Shown here: positions 19,334-27,908 of the stretch, in pieces
How the letters are laid out: each line of letters opens with the position of its first letter
Numbering within the stretch: position 1 is the stretch's first letter
Translations under genes and position numbers: made by a program
Assembly: GCA_017848435.1 (NCBI GenBank)
Contig: JAFEHU010000056.1
Span: 179,287 to 243,286 of the forward strand
Source of the DNA: Burkholderiaceae bacterium
Lineage (GTDB): Bacteria; Pseudomonadota; Gammaproteobacteria; Burkholderiales; Burkholderiaceae_C
DNA: 64,000 bases
Reading direction: 5' to 3'
Notes under the pieces: model-generated
Databases searched by the model: none
The model's input: the letters and a program-made list of their open reading frames with translations, nothing else
What the model was told of the DNA's origin: nothing

Positions 19334-19370
19334 AAAGCCTGCTATCTTTTGGATAGCGGGCTTTTTCTTT
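19334..19370 (+). terminator. Rho-independent terminator after tRNA-Asn
   Basis: AAAGCCTGCTATC (19334-19346) pairs with GATAGCGGGCTTT (19352-19364) with one G-T pair and a 5-nt loop, followed by TTCTTT. Confidence 0.85.
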
Positions 19371-19602
19371 ATTGGACGTTTTATTAGACAGTGTCCAATA
19401 TCCAGTAGTTCTTTGTCGGCTTCTGCAATAACGCATCAGCCATGGGCAGGGCACTGACCGCTTGCTGCTGAATGGGAAACTTCCTTGTGCTCTCCCAAGT
19501 GTCACCCGCTTATAAGAACCGTTCCGCAGCCCTTAAGGGCTCTCAGCGAGGTGTCTCGCCAGCCGGCAAGCTGGATACTCACTGTAAAAAAAGGCTTCCA
19601 AC

Positions 19603-20873
19603 TTATTCATACTCCCCTAAGCCAGAGGCCAGGCTTTCAAACTTGGTCAGCGGTTTGATGAAGGCCAGCTTGACGGTGCCAGTCGGGCCATTGCGTTGCT
19701 TGCTGATGATGACTTCTGCAATGCCTGGCTCTTTCCAGGCCTCTTTGGTGTAGTACTCGTCGCGGTAGATGAACATGATGATGTCGGCGTCCTGCTCAAT
19801 GGCGCCAGATTCGCGCAAATCGCTCATCATCGGGCGCTTGTCGGTGCGCGACTCCACGCCTCGGCTGAGCTGCGACAGCGCGATCACCGGGCACTGCAGT
19901 TCCTTGGCCAGCATCTTCAGGCCGCGCGAAATCTCGCCCACGGCAGTGGCCCGGTTTTCGTCGTTCATGCTGGTGGAGACGCTCATCAGCTGCAAATAAT
20001 CGACCACTCTTCGTCGGTCAGCTTGCCGGTGCGCAAATGCGACTGATCAATGCGGCCAATCGAACCGACCACCGGCACGGCAAGCTGCGAGGCGCCCATC
20101 TCCATGGAGAACACCGCTACCGGCAGCCCTTCGTGCAGCGCTACATGCTCTGCGATGTTGATCGCGAGCGCGGACTTGCCCATGGAAGGTCGGGCTGCCA
20201 AGATGACGAGGTCCCCAGCCTGGAAGCCGGAGGTCATCCGGTCGAGATCGTAGAAACCGGTAGGTACGCCCGTGATGTCGTTCGGGTTCTCGGCCATTTC
20301 CTGAACCCGGTCGAGCAACTCGACCACGAGCTTGTCTATGCCCTGGAAGCCCTGCTTGTTGCGCGAGCCCTCTTCACCGATGTGGAAGATTTTTTGCTCA
20401 GCCTCATCAAGGATCTTGTCCACCGCCTTGCCCTGCGGGTTAAAGGCAGAAGTGGCAATTTCGTCACTGGCGCTGACCAGCTTGCGCAGAATAGCGCGCT
20501 CCCGCACGATCTTGGCGTAGCGCCGGATGTTGCTGGCACTGGGCACGTACTGGGCCAGCGCGTTGAGGTAGCTCAGACCGCCCACTTCGTCGGCCTTGCC
20601 CAGGTTCTGCAATTGCTCGAACACCGTGATCACGTCCGCGGGCTTGCTGGCATTGACCAACTCGCCAATGGCGGCGTAGATCAGGCGGTGTTCGTAGCGG
20701 TAGAAGTTGCCATCGGTTAACAGGTCGGCCACCCGGTCCCAGGCACCGTTGTCCAGCAGCAAGCCGCCGAGCACGCTGGACTCGGCTTCTATGGAGTGCG
20801 GTGGGATGCGCAGTTGCGCGACTTGCCGGTCTGCCGGGTAGCCGTCATCGGCGCTGGAGAAAACTGCTGACAT
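19603..20873 (-). pseudogene. dnaB: Replicative DNA helicase DnaB, broken by an internal deletion and frameshift
   Basis: The first part (20873 down to 19986) encodes the DnaB N-terminal domain (LRIPPHSIEAESSVLGGLLLD) and the RecA-like start with Walker A (ARPSMGKSALAINIA). It then goes out of frame directly after LTDEEW. The second part (about 20007 to 19603) resumes in another frame at VVDYLQLMS and runs to a normal DnaB end ([11 protein letters not shown]). Intact homologues have about 45 residues between these blocks. The stretch missing here is therefore roughly 45 codons and not a multiple of three. It lies in the ATPase core, so the product cannot be a working helicase. dnaB is essential, so a functional copy must exist elsewhere unless this is an assembly error. 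Confidence 0.85.
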
Positions 20874-21503
20874 GGGTCAATCCTTCAGGCGATGCCTGAT
20901 GTGACAGGCGCGGGCGTCGTACAGAAGCCCGATGTGTGAAAAAGTTTGAGTCTGTGCAGCCTTAAAAAAGGTACGTCACTTATTGCCGCGTAATGAACGC
21001 GAAATCAAATGCCTACAGAGAAGACATGAGACATGAATTACGTTGACCACCTCTCGGTTTTCCGAGATCTAGTTCCGAACCGAACGAGGTGGAAATTCAG
21101 GCTGGTGATTCAGCCATATTCAAGTGAGATGAACCCGTTTATGGGTTGAAGCTCATTGAACTTGGTCACCTATGGGAACTAGCTCTGCTCCCGTTAGGTA
21201 AATGATGACGACGGTGTGCGTTTGATTTGCAGCGACAAAAATGGACGATGGGACTGAAGCTTCGAAGTTATTCAAGAGCTGCGCCAAGAACATCACTGAT
21301 ACTAGGCTCACAGATCACAAACATCGAGACAGCAACGACCTGCTTAACAAGCCAATCAGCTTGCTGCATTCCCAGGGACCACTCAGCTTCGGCGGTCCAT
21401 ATCAGGTCAGACGCGAGGAGTGCTAACAAAAGACAAATAGCAGCGGCACAGCACAACCGCCACGACAAGGCAGGTGTCAACGTATCGAGTCTGATGTTGA
21501 CCC
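20874..21503. other. Intergenic stretch between dnaB remnant and the IS2-like element
   Basis: About 630 nt with no convincing gene. A minus-strand frame at 21268-21480 begins MTPALSWRLCCAAAICLLLALLA, which resembles an export signal or membrane helix, but it is only 70 codons long and has no recognisable family. The usual dnaB neighbours rpsR and rplI are not present upstream. GC falls noticeably from about 20,940 onward, marking the start of the accessory region. Confidence 0.4.
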
Positions 21504-21567
21504 TGAGATAGCCCCCTGAATTCCCGGACCCGTCCTATCGCTTATCTTTGGAGATAGGAGTAGGACT

Positions 21568-21960
21568 GTGAATACGACTAGGCATACGGATTCTGTAGAA
21601 GTTGTCTTTAAAGACCAGCGCCGCAGGCGCTGGTCCCCTGCTGAGAAGCAAGCTTTGGTTCGACGCACCTACGAGCCTGGCATGAGCGTGTCGCTGGTGG
21701 CCCGGCAGGAAGGGGTGGCGGCCAGCTTATTGTTCCAGTGGCGAAAGCTCGAACGGCCAGGCGCGTTGACGGCGGTATCCGCCGGTGAAGCGGTGGTGCC
21801 AGCCTCGGAATTGGCGGCGGCTCGTGCCGAGATTGCCAAGCTGCAGCGGGTGCTGGGCAAGAAGACCTTGGAGAACGAGATTCTCAAGGAAGCCGTGGAG
21901 TACGCTGCCGAAAAAAAGTGGATTGCGCGCTCACCCTTGTTGCCCGGGGACGACCAATGA
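21568..21960 (+). CDS. IS2-like transposase OrfA
   Basis: DNA-binding subunit of 130 residues with a helix-turn-helix ([29 protein letters not shown]) and a leucine-rich coiled segment ([33 protein letters not shown]). Near its end a run of seven A followed by G (21911-21918) is a likely -1 slippery site; slipping enters the OrfB frame and would give the full OrfAB transposase. The OrfA stop overlaps an OrfB ATG at 21957 (ATGA). Confidence 0.88.
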   Translation: MNTTRHTDSVEVVFKDQRRRRWSPAEKQALVRRTYEPGMSVSLVARQEGVAASLLFQWRKLERPGALTAVSAGEAVVPASELAAARAEIAKLQRVLGKKTLENEILKEAVEYAAEKKWIARSPLLPGDDQ

Positions 21961-22850
21961 AGACGGTCTGCCGGGTGCTCGGGTGTGCGCGCTCGCACGT
22001 TCACGAGTTGGATCAACGCGGTGACGACTGGCGCGATGGGCGCACCTGCCGCACCCCGCGCGGGGATACACAGTTGCTCTCCGAGATTCGCGAGCAAATC
22101 GCTGACTTGCCAAGCTACGGTTACCGGCGCGCCTGCGCCCTGGTCAATCGCCAGCGGGCCGCGCAGGACAGCGCCCGCGTGAACGCCAAGCGGGCGTACC
22201 GGGTGATGGCCGAAGCCGGCTTGCTACTGCCCAAGGCACCCCGACGGCGCCAGTCGAGCCGCGTGCATGACGGCAAGGTGGCTGTAGAGCGCAGTGACCT
22301 GCGCTGGTGCTCGGACGGTCTTGAGATCAAGTGCGACTCGGGCCAGACGGTGACGGCCACGTTCGCCAAGGACTGCTGCGACCGCGAGGTGATGGCTTGG
22401 CGTGCCTGGGAGGGCAAGGGCTTGCCCGGCGAGCCAGTGCGCGAGATGCTGATCGAGGCGGTGGAGAAGCGCTTTGGTGCGGTGGAGGGTGTTCCTGCCG
22501 ATCACCGGCTGGAGTTCCTCACGGACAACGGCGGCGCCTACATCGCAGCCGACACCCGGGCGGTAGCCAGGTCGCTGGGCCTGATGCCGGTGAACACGCC
22601 GGTGTGCAGTCCGCAAAGCAACGGCATGGCCGAGAGCTTCGTCAACACGTTCAAGCGAGACTACGTGGCACGCATGGACCTGCGCGATGCCGCCGCCGTG
22701 TTGGCGCAATTGCCTGCGGCCTTCGAGCACTTCAACGAGGTGCATCCGCACTCGTCGCTGAAAATGCGATCACCTCGGGAGTTCAGGCGGCATCAAGCCG
22801 CCCAGGCGCGCCAGCAGTCTGTGGAAGACCTGACGCTAAATTGCGAATAG
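21918..22850 (+). CDS. IS2-like transposase OrfB (DDE integrase domain)
   Basis: Catalytic part of the transposase in the -1 frame to OrfA. The frame opens at the slippery site; an internal ATG at 21957 (MKTVCRVLG) could allow separate translation. The DDE core is visible: [23 protein letters not shown] (first D), [17 protein letters not shown] (second D) and [19 protein letters not shown] (E). The C-terminal [18 protein letters not shown] is typical. It appears intact, so the element may be able to move. Confidence 0.88.
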   Translation: MDCALTLVARGRPMKTVCRVLGCARSHVHELDQRGDDWRDGRTCRTPRGDTQLLSEIREQIADLPSYGYRRACALVNRQRAAQDSARVNAKRAYRVMAEAGLLLPKAPRRRQSSRVHDGKVAVERSDLRWCSDGLEIKCDSGQTVTATFAKDCCDREVMAWRAWEGKGLPGEPVREMLIEAVEKRFGAVEGVPADHRLEFLTDNGGAYIAADTRAVARSLGLMPVNTPVCSPQSNGMAESFVNTFKRDYVARMDLRDAAAVLAQLPAAFEHFNEVHPHSSLKMRSPREFRRHQAAQARQQSVEDLTLNCE

Positions 22851-23147
22851 GACGGGTCCGGGAGTGAGGGGGCAAGACCCGACTGGTACTAAGGAAAGAA
22901 TTAATCACGGGAGAACGATAACTCGAAAAATCGATCTCGCGCAACGATGAGTAACAATGCGCTACGAAACTCCATAGAACCCGCATGTCAGCGCCCGTGA
23001 ATCACAAAAGCGTGCAGCTAGAGTTTCCGAGGACCTTACAAATCGTCTTCTTGCGTGTGGCGTGATGCTGAAATCAGGCTTTAATAGCTGAAGGTTGCGA
23101 AGCTCAGGTCGAATCCAAAAAAGTAAACAACACCACAGGGGGGTATC

Positions 23148-24044
23148 GTGCGCTCAGACATGTATGTTGAAACGGTCCTCAAAAAATGTGAATTATTTAG
23201 TGCCTGCTCAATGTGGTCTAGAGAGCCGCACGTTCGTCCGCGCGCTTGGCTCAACAATTTTGAGGAGCACGAGCGTCCAATAGCAGCTGTGCTGCTGGAT
23301 CACTTTGTGTTCTTCGGTTCAGAAGCCACCAACTACATGCTTGCGTCTACGCTCAGGCGTCTAACTGCATTTGTGCGCGAGTACAGGGGAGAAGAAAACC
23401 TGAAACGGTTCACTAGAGACGCCGTTTTCACGCCTGTCCTCAGTGAAACCCCGAATCCGACTGACTCGGGTGGGTTGTTCTGCAGAAAGGTTCGTCAGGT
23501 ACTGGGAATTCCCGATACTCGCTTTGTCTCTCTAGAACAAGCTTACGAAAGTGCTGCGAACGAAGTGCCGGTGATCTTTGTGGACGACTTCATTGGGTCG
23601 GGCGACCAGATGGAATCCACTTGGGATCGCAAAATCTCGCCTGGTCGGAGCTTCAGAGAGTTGGCCTCAAACTCACATCTCGATGCTACCTATCTGGCGC
23701 TCGTCGGCACTGAGAGCGGCTGTATACGGTTGAGTCGCGACTGTCCGGAACTGCGTCTTGTAGTTGCTCACATTCTTGACCAAAGTCACTCCATTTTCGG
23801 CATTCCGTCTAACCCACTTCGGCCTGATCTAGACGATCTGCCGAATAGAGTGGACCAGCTCCTAGACAAGTATCAGTCCCAGTTGCATCTTCCCGCTTAC
23901 TTTTCAACAACGCGTGAGAAGAAGTATGGATATTCCGATTTGGGCCTCCTTCTTGCCTTTGAGCACTCTGTCCCGGATGCAACCGTTCCATTGATTTGGG
24001 CGAGCGGCTCGAACGATTGGACTCCATTAGCGAGGCGTGCGTGA
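23148..24044 (+). CDS. Phosphoribosyltransferase-like protein of a putative conflict system
   Basis: Protein of 298 residues. The clearest signature is VPVIFVDDFIGSGDQM at about residues 140-155, which matches the PRPP-binding loop of type I phosphoribosyltransferases (two acidic residues followed by a Gly-rich turn). Such PRTase-like domains have been reported in bacterial conflict systems beside ORC/CDC6-type ATPases. The start is the GTG at 23148, supported by AGGGGGG 5 nt upstream; the next ATG is too far from it. The stop overlaps the next gene's GTG start (GTGA). Composition is visibly less GC-rich than the flanking core genes. The substrate and reaction are unknown. Confidence 0.65.
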   Translation: MRSDMYVETVLKKCELFSACSMWSREPHVRPRAWLNNFEEHERPIAAVLLDHFVFFGSEATNYMLASTLRRLTAFVREYRGEENLKRFTRDAVFTPVLSETPNPTDSGGLFCRKVRQVLGIPDTRFVSLEQAYESAANEVPVIFVDDFIGSGDQMESTWDRKISPGRSFRELASNSHLDATYLALVGTESGCIRLSRDCPELRLVVAHILDQSHSIFGIPSNPLRPDLDDLPNRVDQLLDKYQSQLHLPAYFSTTREKKYGYSDLGLLLAFEHSVPDATVPLIWASGSNDWTPLARRA

Positions 24045-25903
24045 AATCCACATCCATTGCTGACTACTTTTCTGACTACCGTGCGGAGTGGCCGGCCCAC
24101 AACTTTGCCTCGCTATTTGTCAGACCGCCATACTTTTCCAAACTTGAGAAACTTCGGCCATGTTTGGTGATCGGTGGAAGAGGCACGGGGAAAACGACCG
24201 TCCTAAAGTCGCTGCGCTTTGGTTCTGCGGAGATTGGAGTTAGTGATTCAGTGGTCCCAGCCGACGCAGAAAATCCCTATCTGGGGATTTACCTTAGGAT
24301 GAATAAGAACCGAGTTAGAGCCTTCACCAGCAGCGAGATCGAAGCTTCGCTTGCATCGCGCGCATTTACCCACTATTTTAATGTCCTGGCGGGTCAAGAG
24401 CTTTGCAAGATGTCGTCATGGCTCTCGGCGAAAGGCCTGCCATCTCTCTCTGACATTGCAGTAAACCGAATCGCAAACGCCTACGGCGTTCAAGCAGAGG
24501 TTCACTCGGTGGATGCTTTGTACGAATTGCTTGCTGTGACCATTGTTCAACTCGAATTGTGGGTGAACAACGGGGGTCGCAGTGAACGTCCCAACTTCTC
24601 AATTGCTGAAGCGCCACTTCGGTACTTTGTGGAAGCACTAGACCAGGTTGGGGCGCTTGCCGGAAGGCAGGTTTTCTGCTGCATTGACGAGTACGAGAAT
24701 TTGGTCGATTGGCAGCAGGCTGCTCTGAACACTTATTTGAAGCACTCGGAGCCCCCACTTTCATACAAGATCGGCATCCGACGTGGTGGCTTGAAGACCC
24801 GGAATACAAGCGACCAACTCGACCAGATATCTACTCCAGATGACTTCGCTGAGATCGATATTCGGAACGAGAGCTTTGGGACATTTGCCTTGGATGTTTT
24901 GGAACACCGGCTGGCAAGAGCCCGCGAATCGGGTATCAATGTTGGACCCGCTACTTCATTCCTGCCTGACCTTTCATTCGAGGAGGAGGCGATAGCGCTT
25001 GGCTGCGAGCGGATATCAGATCAGGTGCTCGAAGAGCTTCGCAAAAAAGATGTCGCGCTGTTCGCTTGGGCTAAGACAATACCGGCACACCAACTGTACT
25101 TCCTTCAGTACTGGAGTGAGAGCGGCAACGGAACAGCTGTTGAACTAGCGCGCGATTGGCTGACCAGACCTGATCACTGGGACACCCGTTTCGCCAACTA
25201 CGGTTATGCGAGCTTATTCTGGCTATCTAGAGGGAGAAAAGGAGCTCGCATTCGAAAGTACTATGCTGGACTAGAGACGTTTGTTCAGCTCGCCTCTGGA
25301 AACATTCGTTACTTTCTCGAGCTCGTAGATAGCGCGATAGCTGAGCAACTTCGCGAATCATCTTTCTTGGCACCTGACCAAGTGTTTTCGATCTCGCCTA
25401 AAGCACAGACTTTGGCAGCTCGGCTAGTGGCGAAGCGCCGCTTAGACCAGCTAGAGGGGCTCAGCGAACGAGGAATCGAGTTGAAGCGCCTTGTATTGGC
25501 AATTGGGAAAGTGTTCTTTGAACTAGCACGCGACCCGGCTGGTCGAGCTCCCGAACAGAACTCGTTCGTCCTTTCAGCAGGTGGCGAGACCAGAGAACAA
25601 GTTGTGCAATTGCTCGCTGATGGAGTCGCACATCTTGCCTTCGAATCCGATCCGCGAACAAAGCCCACATCCACTTCAGAGCTCCGGGATGAAGAGTACC
25701 GGCTACATCCAATATTCTGTCCATTCTTTGAGTACTCACATCGGCGAAAGCGACGTATCACCATCAAACCTGAAGACATCATTCGGCTGCGGACTGAGCC
25801 GAACCGTGCCATCGCAGACATGACAGGCCGAAGGCGGGAGCAGCTACCTAAAATGGAGCTTCCCGAACAGCTAGCCATGTTTAGCGACTTTTTCGGCGGC
25901 TGA
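24041..25903 (+). CDS. ORC/CDC6-like P-loop ATPase
   Basis: Protein of 620 residues from the GTG at 24041, which overlaps the upstream stop by 4 nt. Walker A is CLVIGGRGTGKTTVLKSL at about residues 41-56 and Walker B is VFCCIDEYENL at about 211-221, in an AAA-type layout. This spacing and the following arginine-rich segments resemble ORC/CDC6-family ATPases associated with prokaryotic defence genes. The remaining 400 residues are mainly helical and show no other motif; GVSH-type nuclease or protease signatures were not seen. It likely acts as the sensor or motor of the four-gene operon (inference). The next gene begins 1 nt after its stop. Confidence 0.65.
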   Translation: MKSTSIADYFSDYRAEWPAHNFASLFVRPPYFSKLEKLRPCLVIGGRGTGKTTVLKSLRFGSAEIGVSDSVVPADAENPYLGIYLRMNKNRVRAFTSSEIEASLASRAFTHYFNVLAGQELCKMSSWLSAKGLPSLSDIAVNRIANAYGVQAEVHSVDALYELLAVTIVQLELWVNNGGRSERPNFSIAEAPLRYFVEALDQVGALAGRQVFCCIDEYENLVDWQQAALNTYLKHSEPPLSYKIGIRRGGLKTRNTSDQLDQISTPDDFAEIDIRNESFGTFALDVLEHRLARARESGINVGPATSFLPDLSFEEEAIALGCERISDQVLEELRKKDVALFAWAKTIPAHQLYFLQYWSESGNGTAVELARDWLTRPDHWDTRFANYGYASLFWLSRGRKGARIRKYYAGLETFVQLASGNIRYFLELVDSAIAEQLRESSFLAPDQVFSISPKAQTLAARLVAKRRLDQLEGLSERGIELKRLVLAIGKVFFELARDPAGRAPEQNSFVLSAGGETREQVVQLLADGVAHLAFESDPRTKPTSTSELRDEEYRLHPIFCPFFEYSHRRKRRITIKPEDIIRLRTEPNRAIADMTGRRREQLPKMELPEQLAMFSDFFGG

Positions 25904-25904
25904 A

Positions 25905-26831
25905 ATGCTTTCGTTTCGATCACCGGACTGGCGCACAAAGCGCCTTGCGGCAGTTCGCTGGGCAGACATGCCATCTAATGCTCGATATATATTTGCAATC
26001 GATGAAGTAGAGGAACGCGCGAACCCTGAGGTTTGGCGCGATGGGATTTCAACCGCTCCTGAACGATGTGTTGCTATCCTCTCGTCGACCGAAAGATCGA
26101 TGATTTGTCGCTGCGGCTCGCAAGAGACGACGGTTGCCTTGACGGACTATGCCTCTCTTGCCTTAGTCACCGGGACTGGAGACGTTTTCATTGACGTTTC
26201 GGGCCTGCCACATTCCGTCTGGGCTCCGCTACTTAAAACCGCTCTCGTGGAGGCGAGCTCCGTAAGGCTAATGTATTTCGAGCCAAGTCACTATCGGCAT
26301 CATGCCAACCCCTCCTCAGCAAGTCTCTTTGACTTAAGCGCTTCGTTTCTTGGGGTACAGCCGATCCCTGGTTTTGCAAATCTTGTTGGTCCTCCCGATG
26401 AGTCCGACGCGTTGTTTGTGCCTTTTCTCGGATTCGAGGGATCTCGAGCTCGACAAGTAGCGATGACCCTCGATCCAATACCAAAGGTAATTCCAGTCGT
26501 CGGTCTACCGGGATTCAAGTTGCAGTATCCACAGCTTGCCCTGTCCTGCAATCAAGAGTTTTTGGAAGAGAATGGGGCAGAGCCAAGACTTCGCTATGCA
26601 GCAGCGAATTGCCCTTTTGAGGCTTACACCGTGCTTGACGAAATTCGTCGGGACTACCCGCGTGCATATTTGTATTTAGCCCCGATAGGCACAAAGCCAC
26701 ATGCACTAGGGGCAATTCTTTACGCTCTTGACAACCCCAAGGACACGGAGGTCATGTTTGACCACCCGATTAAAAGCCCGGGACGCAGTACTGGTGTAGG
26801 CATGATCCACGTATACACCGTTAAGGGCTAG
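25905..26831 (+). CDS. Unrecognised protein of the PRTase/ORC operon
   Basis: A 308-residue protein whose family I do not recognise. It has no signal peptide or membrane segment. Stretches rich in Gly, Pro and His that look conserved by composition are LFVPFLGFEGSRARQ (about 165-180), PVVGLPGFKLQYPQ, RYAAANCPFEAYTVLDEI and YLAPIGTKPHALGAILYAL (about 252-270). They suggest an enzyme-like alpha/beta fold in the C-terminal half. It is packed 1 nt after the ORC-like ATPase and 4 nt before the methyltransferase, so it is a core part of the operon. It could be the effector, but that is a guess from position. Confidence 0.5.
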   Translation: MLSFRSPDWRTKRLAAVRWADMPSNARYIFAIDEVEERANPEVWRDGISTAPERCVAILSSTERSMICRCGSQETTVALTDYASLALVTGTGDVFIDVSGLPHSVWAPLLKTALVEASSVRLMYFEPSHYRHHANPSSASLFDLSASFLGVQPIPGFANLVGPPDESDALFVPFLGFEGSRARQVAMTLDPIPKVIPVVGLPGFKLQYPQLALSCNQEFLEENGAEPRLRYAAANCPFEAYTVLDEIRRDYPRAYLYLAPIGTKPHALGAILYALDNPKDTEVMFDHPIKSPGRSTGVGMIHVYTVKG

Positions 26832-26835
26832 CTAC

Positions 26836-27885
26836 GTGCCTAATCTTCGGCTAGACCAATACTTCACCCCTGCCGATGTCGCATGCCGGCTTGCCGCGCT
26901 TATTCAGCCGTTTACTCCGCAGAGTGTTGTGGACAGCAACTGCGGGCATGGAGAGTTGCTCGCAGCATGCCAGTCCTTGTTGCCGAGCACAACTTTCTCG
27001 GGCATAGATATCGATACTAATGTTATCCGCACCCTGTCGTCGGTTAGGCCGTCATGGCGCTTGAATAACGGAGACTCACTTACTCGGGCAGCTTGGTCAT
27101 CTTTTGGGCATTCAAACTTCTGCGCTGCAGTAATGAATCCACCCTTCAGTCTTAAGACCAAAAGAGCGGAATCGACCGAGTTTTCCTCCTCAGGATTGGC
27201 AGTTAGTCCAGCCCTCTCCCATGTACTTGCCGCAATCGAGTTTGGTCGCCCGAACGTAATTGCGGCAATCTTGCCAGAGTCCTGTGCTTCGTCCGATTTG
27301 GACAGGCTCGCGCGCATAAGAATCGACACCGCATACGACGTTCAAGTGGTGGAACGACTTGACTCTAAGACCTTTCCCGGCGCCGCAGCGAATGCGTTCA
27401 TCGCGCGAATGGTTCGTCGAAGCCCTGCAAAGAGAGAGTCGTTTGCTAGTACCGATGCCAATCGCGAATGTCATGTAGAGGTTGTTCGAGGAGGTCTTCC
27501 TGTTCACCTCAGAGTACCGCAGTTGGACTCTGGCTTGCCGTACATCCACAGCACAGATCTCCGACACTTGTCTAGGTCTTCTATTGGTTCGCTTGAGAAA
27601 GTGCGACCGATTGCGAGGGGAGTCCTGAATGGACATTTCGTCCTGTTCCCCCGAGTCGGAGTGCCGACGTTGGACGCGCTTGAGGCGGTGTCGATTCACC
27701 GGCGCGTTCAACTGTCCGACTGTGTAATGGGTCTCCGTTGCCACAACAGGCAACATGCGCAGCAAGTCGCAGAATTTCTTAAGTCGCACTACGCAGATTT
27801 TTGCGACCTCTACCGAGGTACAGGAGCTCGATACACGACTGTAGCCGCGGTGCAAAGTTGGCTGTCGAAGTTGCCTCTACAGTAG
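26836..27885 (+). CDS. N6-adenine DNA methyltransferase-like protein
   Basis: Protein of 349 residues starting at a GTG. It opens with LDQYFTPADVA, like many N6-adenine methyltransferases, followed by a SAM-binding motif I (VVDSNCGHGELL, about 31-42), an acidic residue after the next strand (FSGIDIDTN), and catalytic motif IV NPPF at about 101-104. The C-terminal half lacks an obvious target-recognition repeat, and the protein is short for a stand-alone restriction methyltransferase. It is the last gene of the four-gene operon and converges on brxL with a 23-nt gap. It may mark self DNA or modify another target (inference). Confidence 0.65.
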   Translation: MPNLRLDQYFTPADVACRLAALIQPFTPQSVVDSNCGHGELLAACQSLLPSTTFSGIDIDTNVIRTLSSVRPSWRLNNGDSLTRAAWSSFGHSNFCAAVMNPPFSLKTKRAESTEFSSSGLAVSPALSHVLAAIEFGRPNVIAAILPESCASSDLDRLARIRIDTAYDVQVVERLDSKTFPGAAANAFIARMVRRSPAKRESFASTDANRECHVEVVRGGLPVHLRVPQLDSGLPYIHSTDLRHLSRSSIGSLEKVRPIARGVLNGHFVLFPRVGVPTLDALEAVSIHRRVQLSDCVMGLRCHNRQHAQQVAEFLKSHYADFCDLYRGTGARYTTVAAVQSWLSKLPLQ

Positions 27886-27908
27886 GCGCTGCGCCCGCCA
27901 AATCTGCA

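Larger units (their letters stand above)
21504..22875 (+). mobile_element. IS3-family insertion sequence, IS2-like group
   Basis: Two overlapping transposase frames lie between imperfect inverted ends that share GCCCCCT and TCCCGGACCCGTCCTAT; the left copy is at about 21511-21537 and the right copy at about 22847-22873. The 5-nt sequence GACCC is found on both sides (21499-21503 and 22876-22880) and may be the target duplication, giving about 1.37 kb, a normal size for this group. The outermost few bases of the ends do not match well, so the exact boundary is uncertain. Both frames look intact. Confidence 0.85.
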
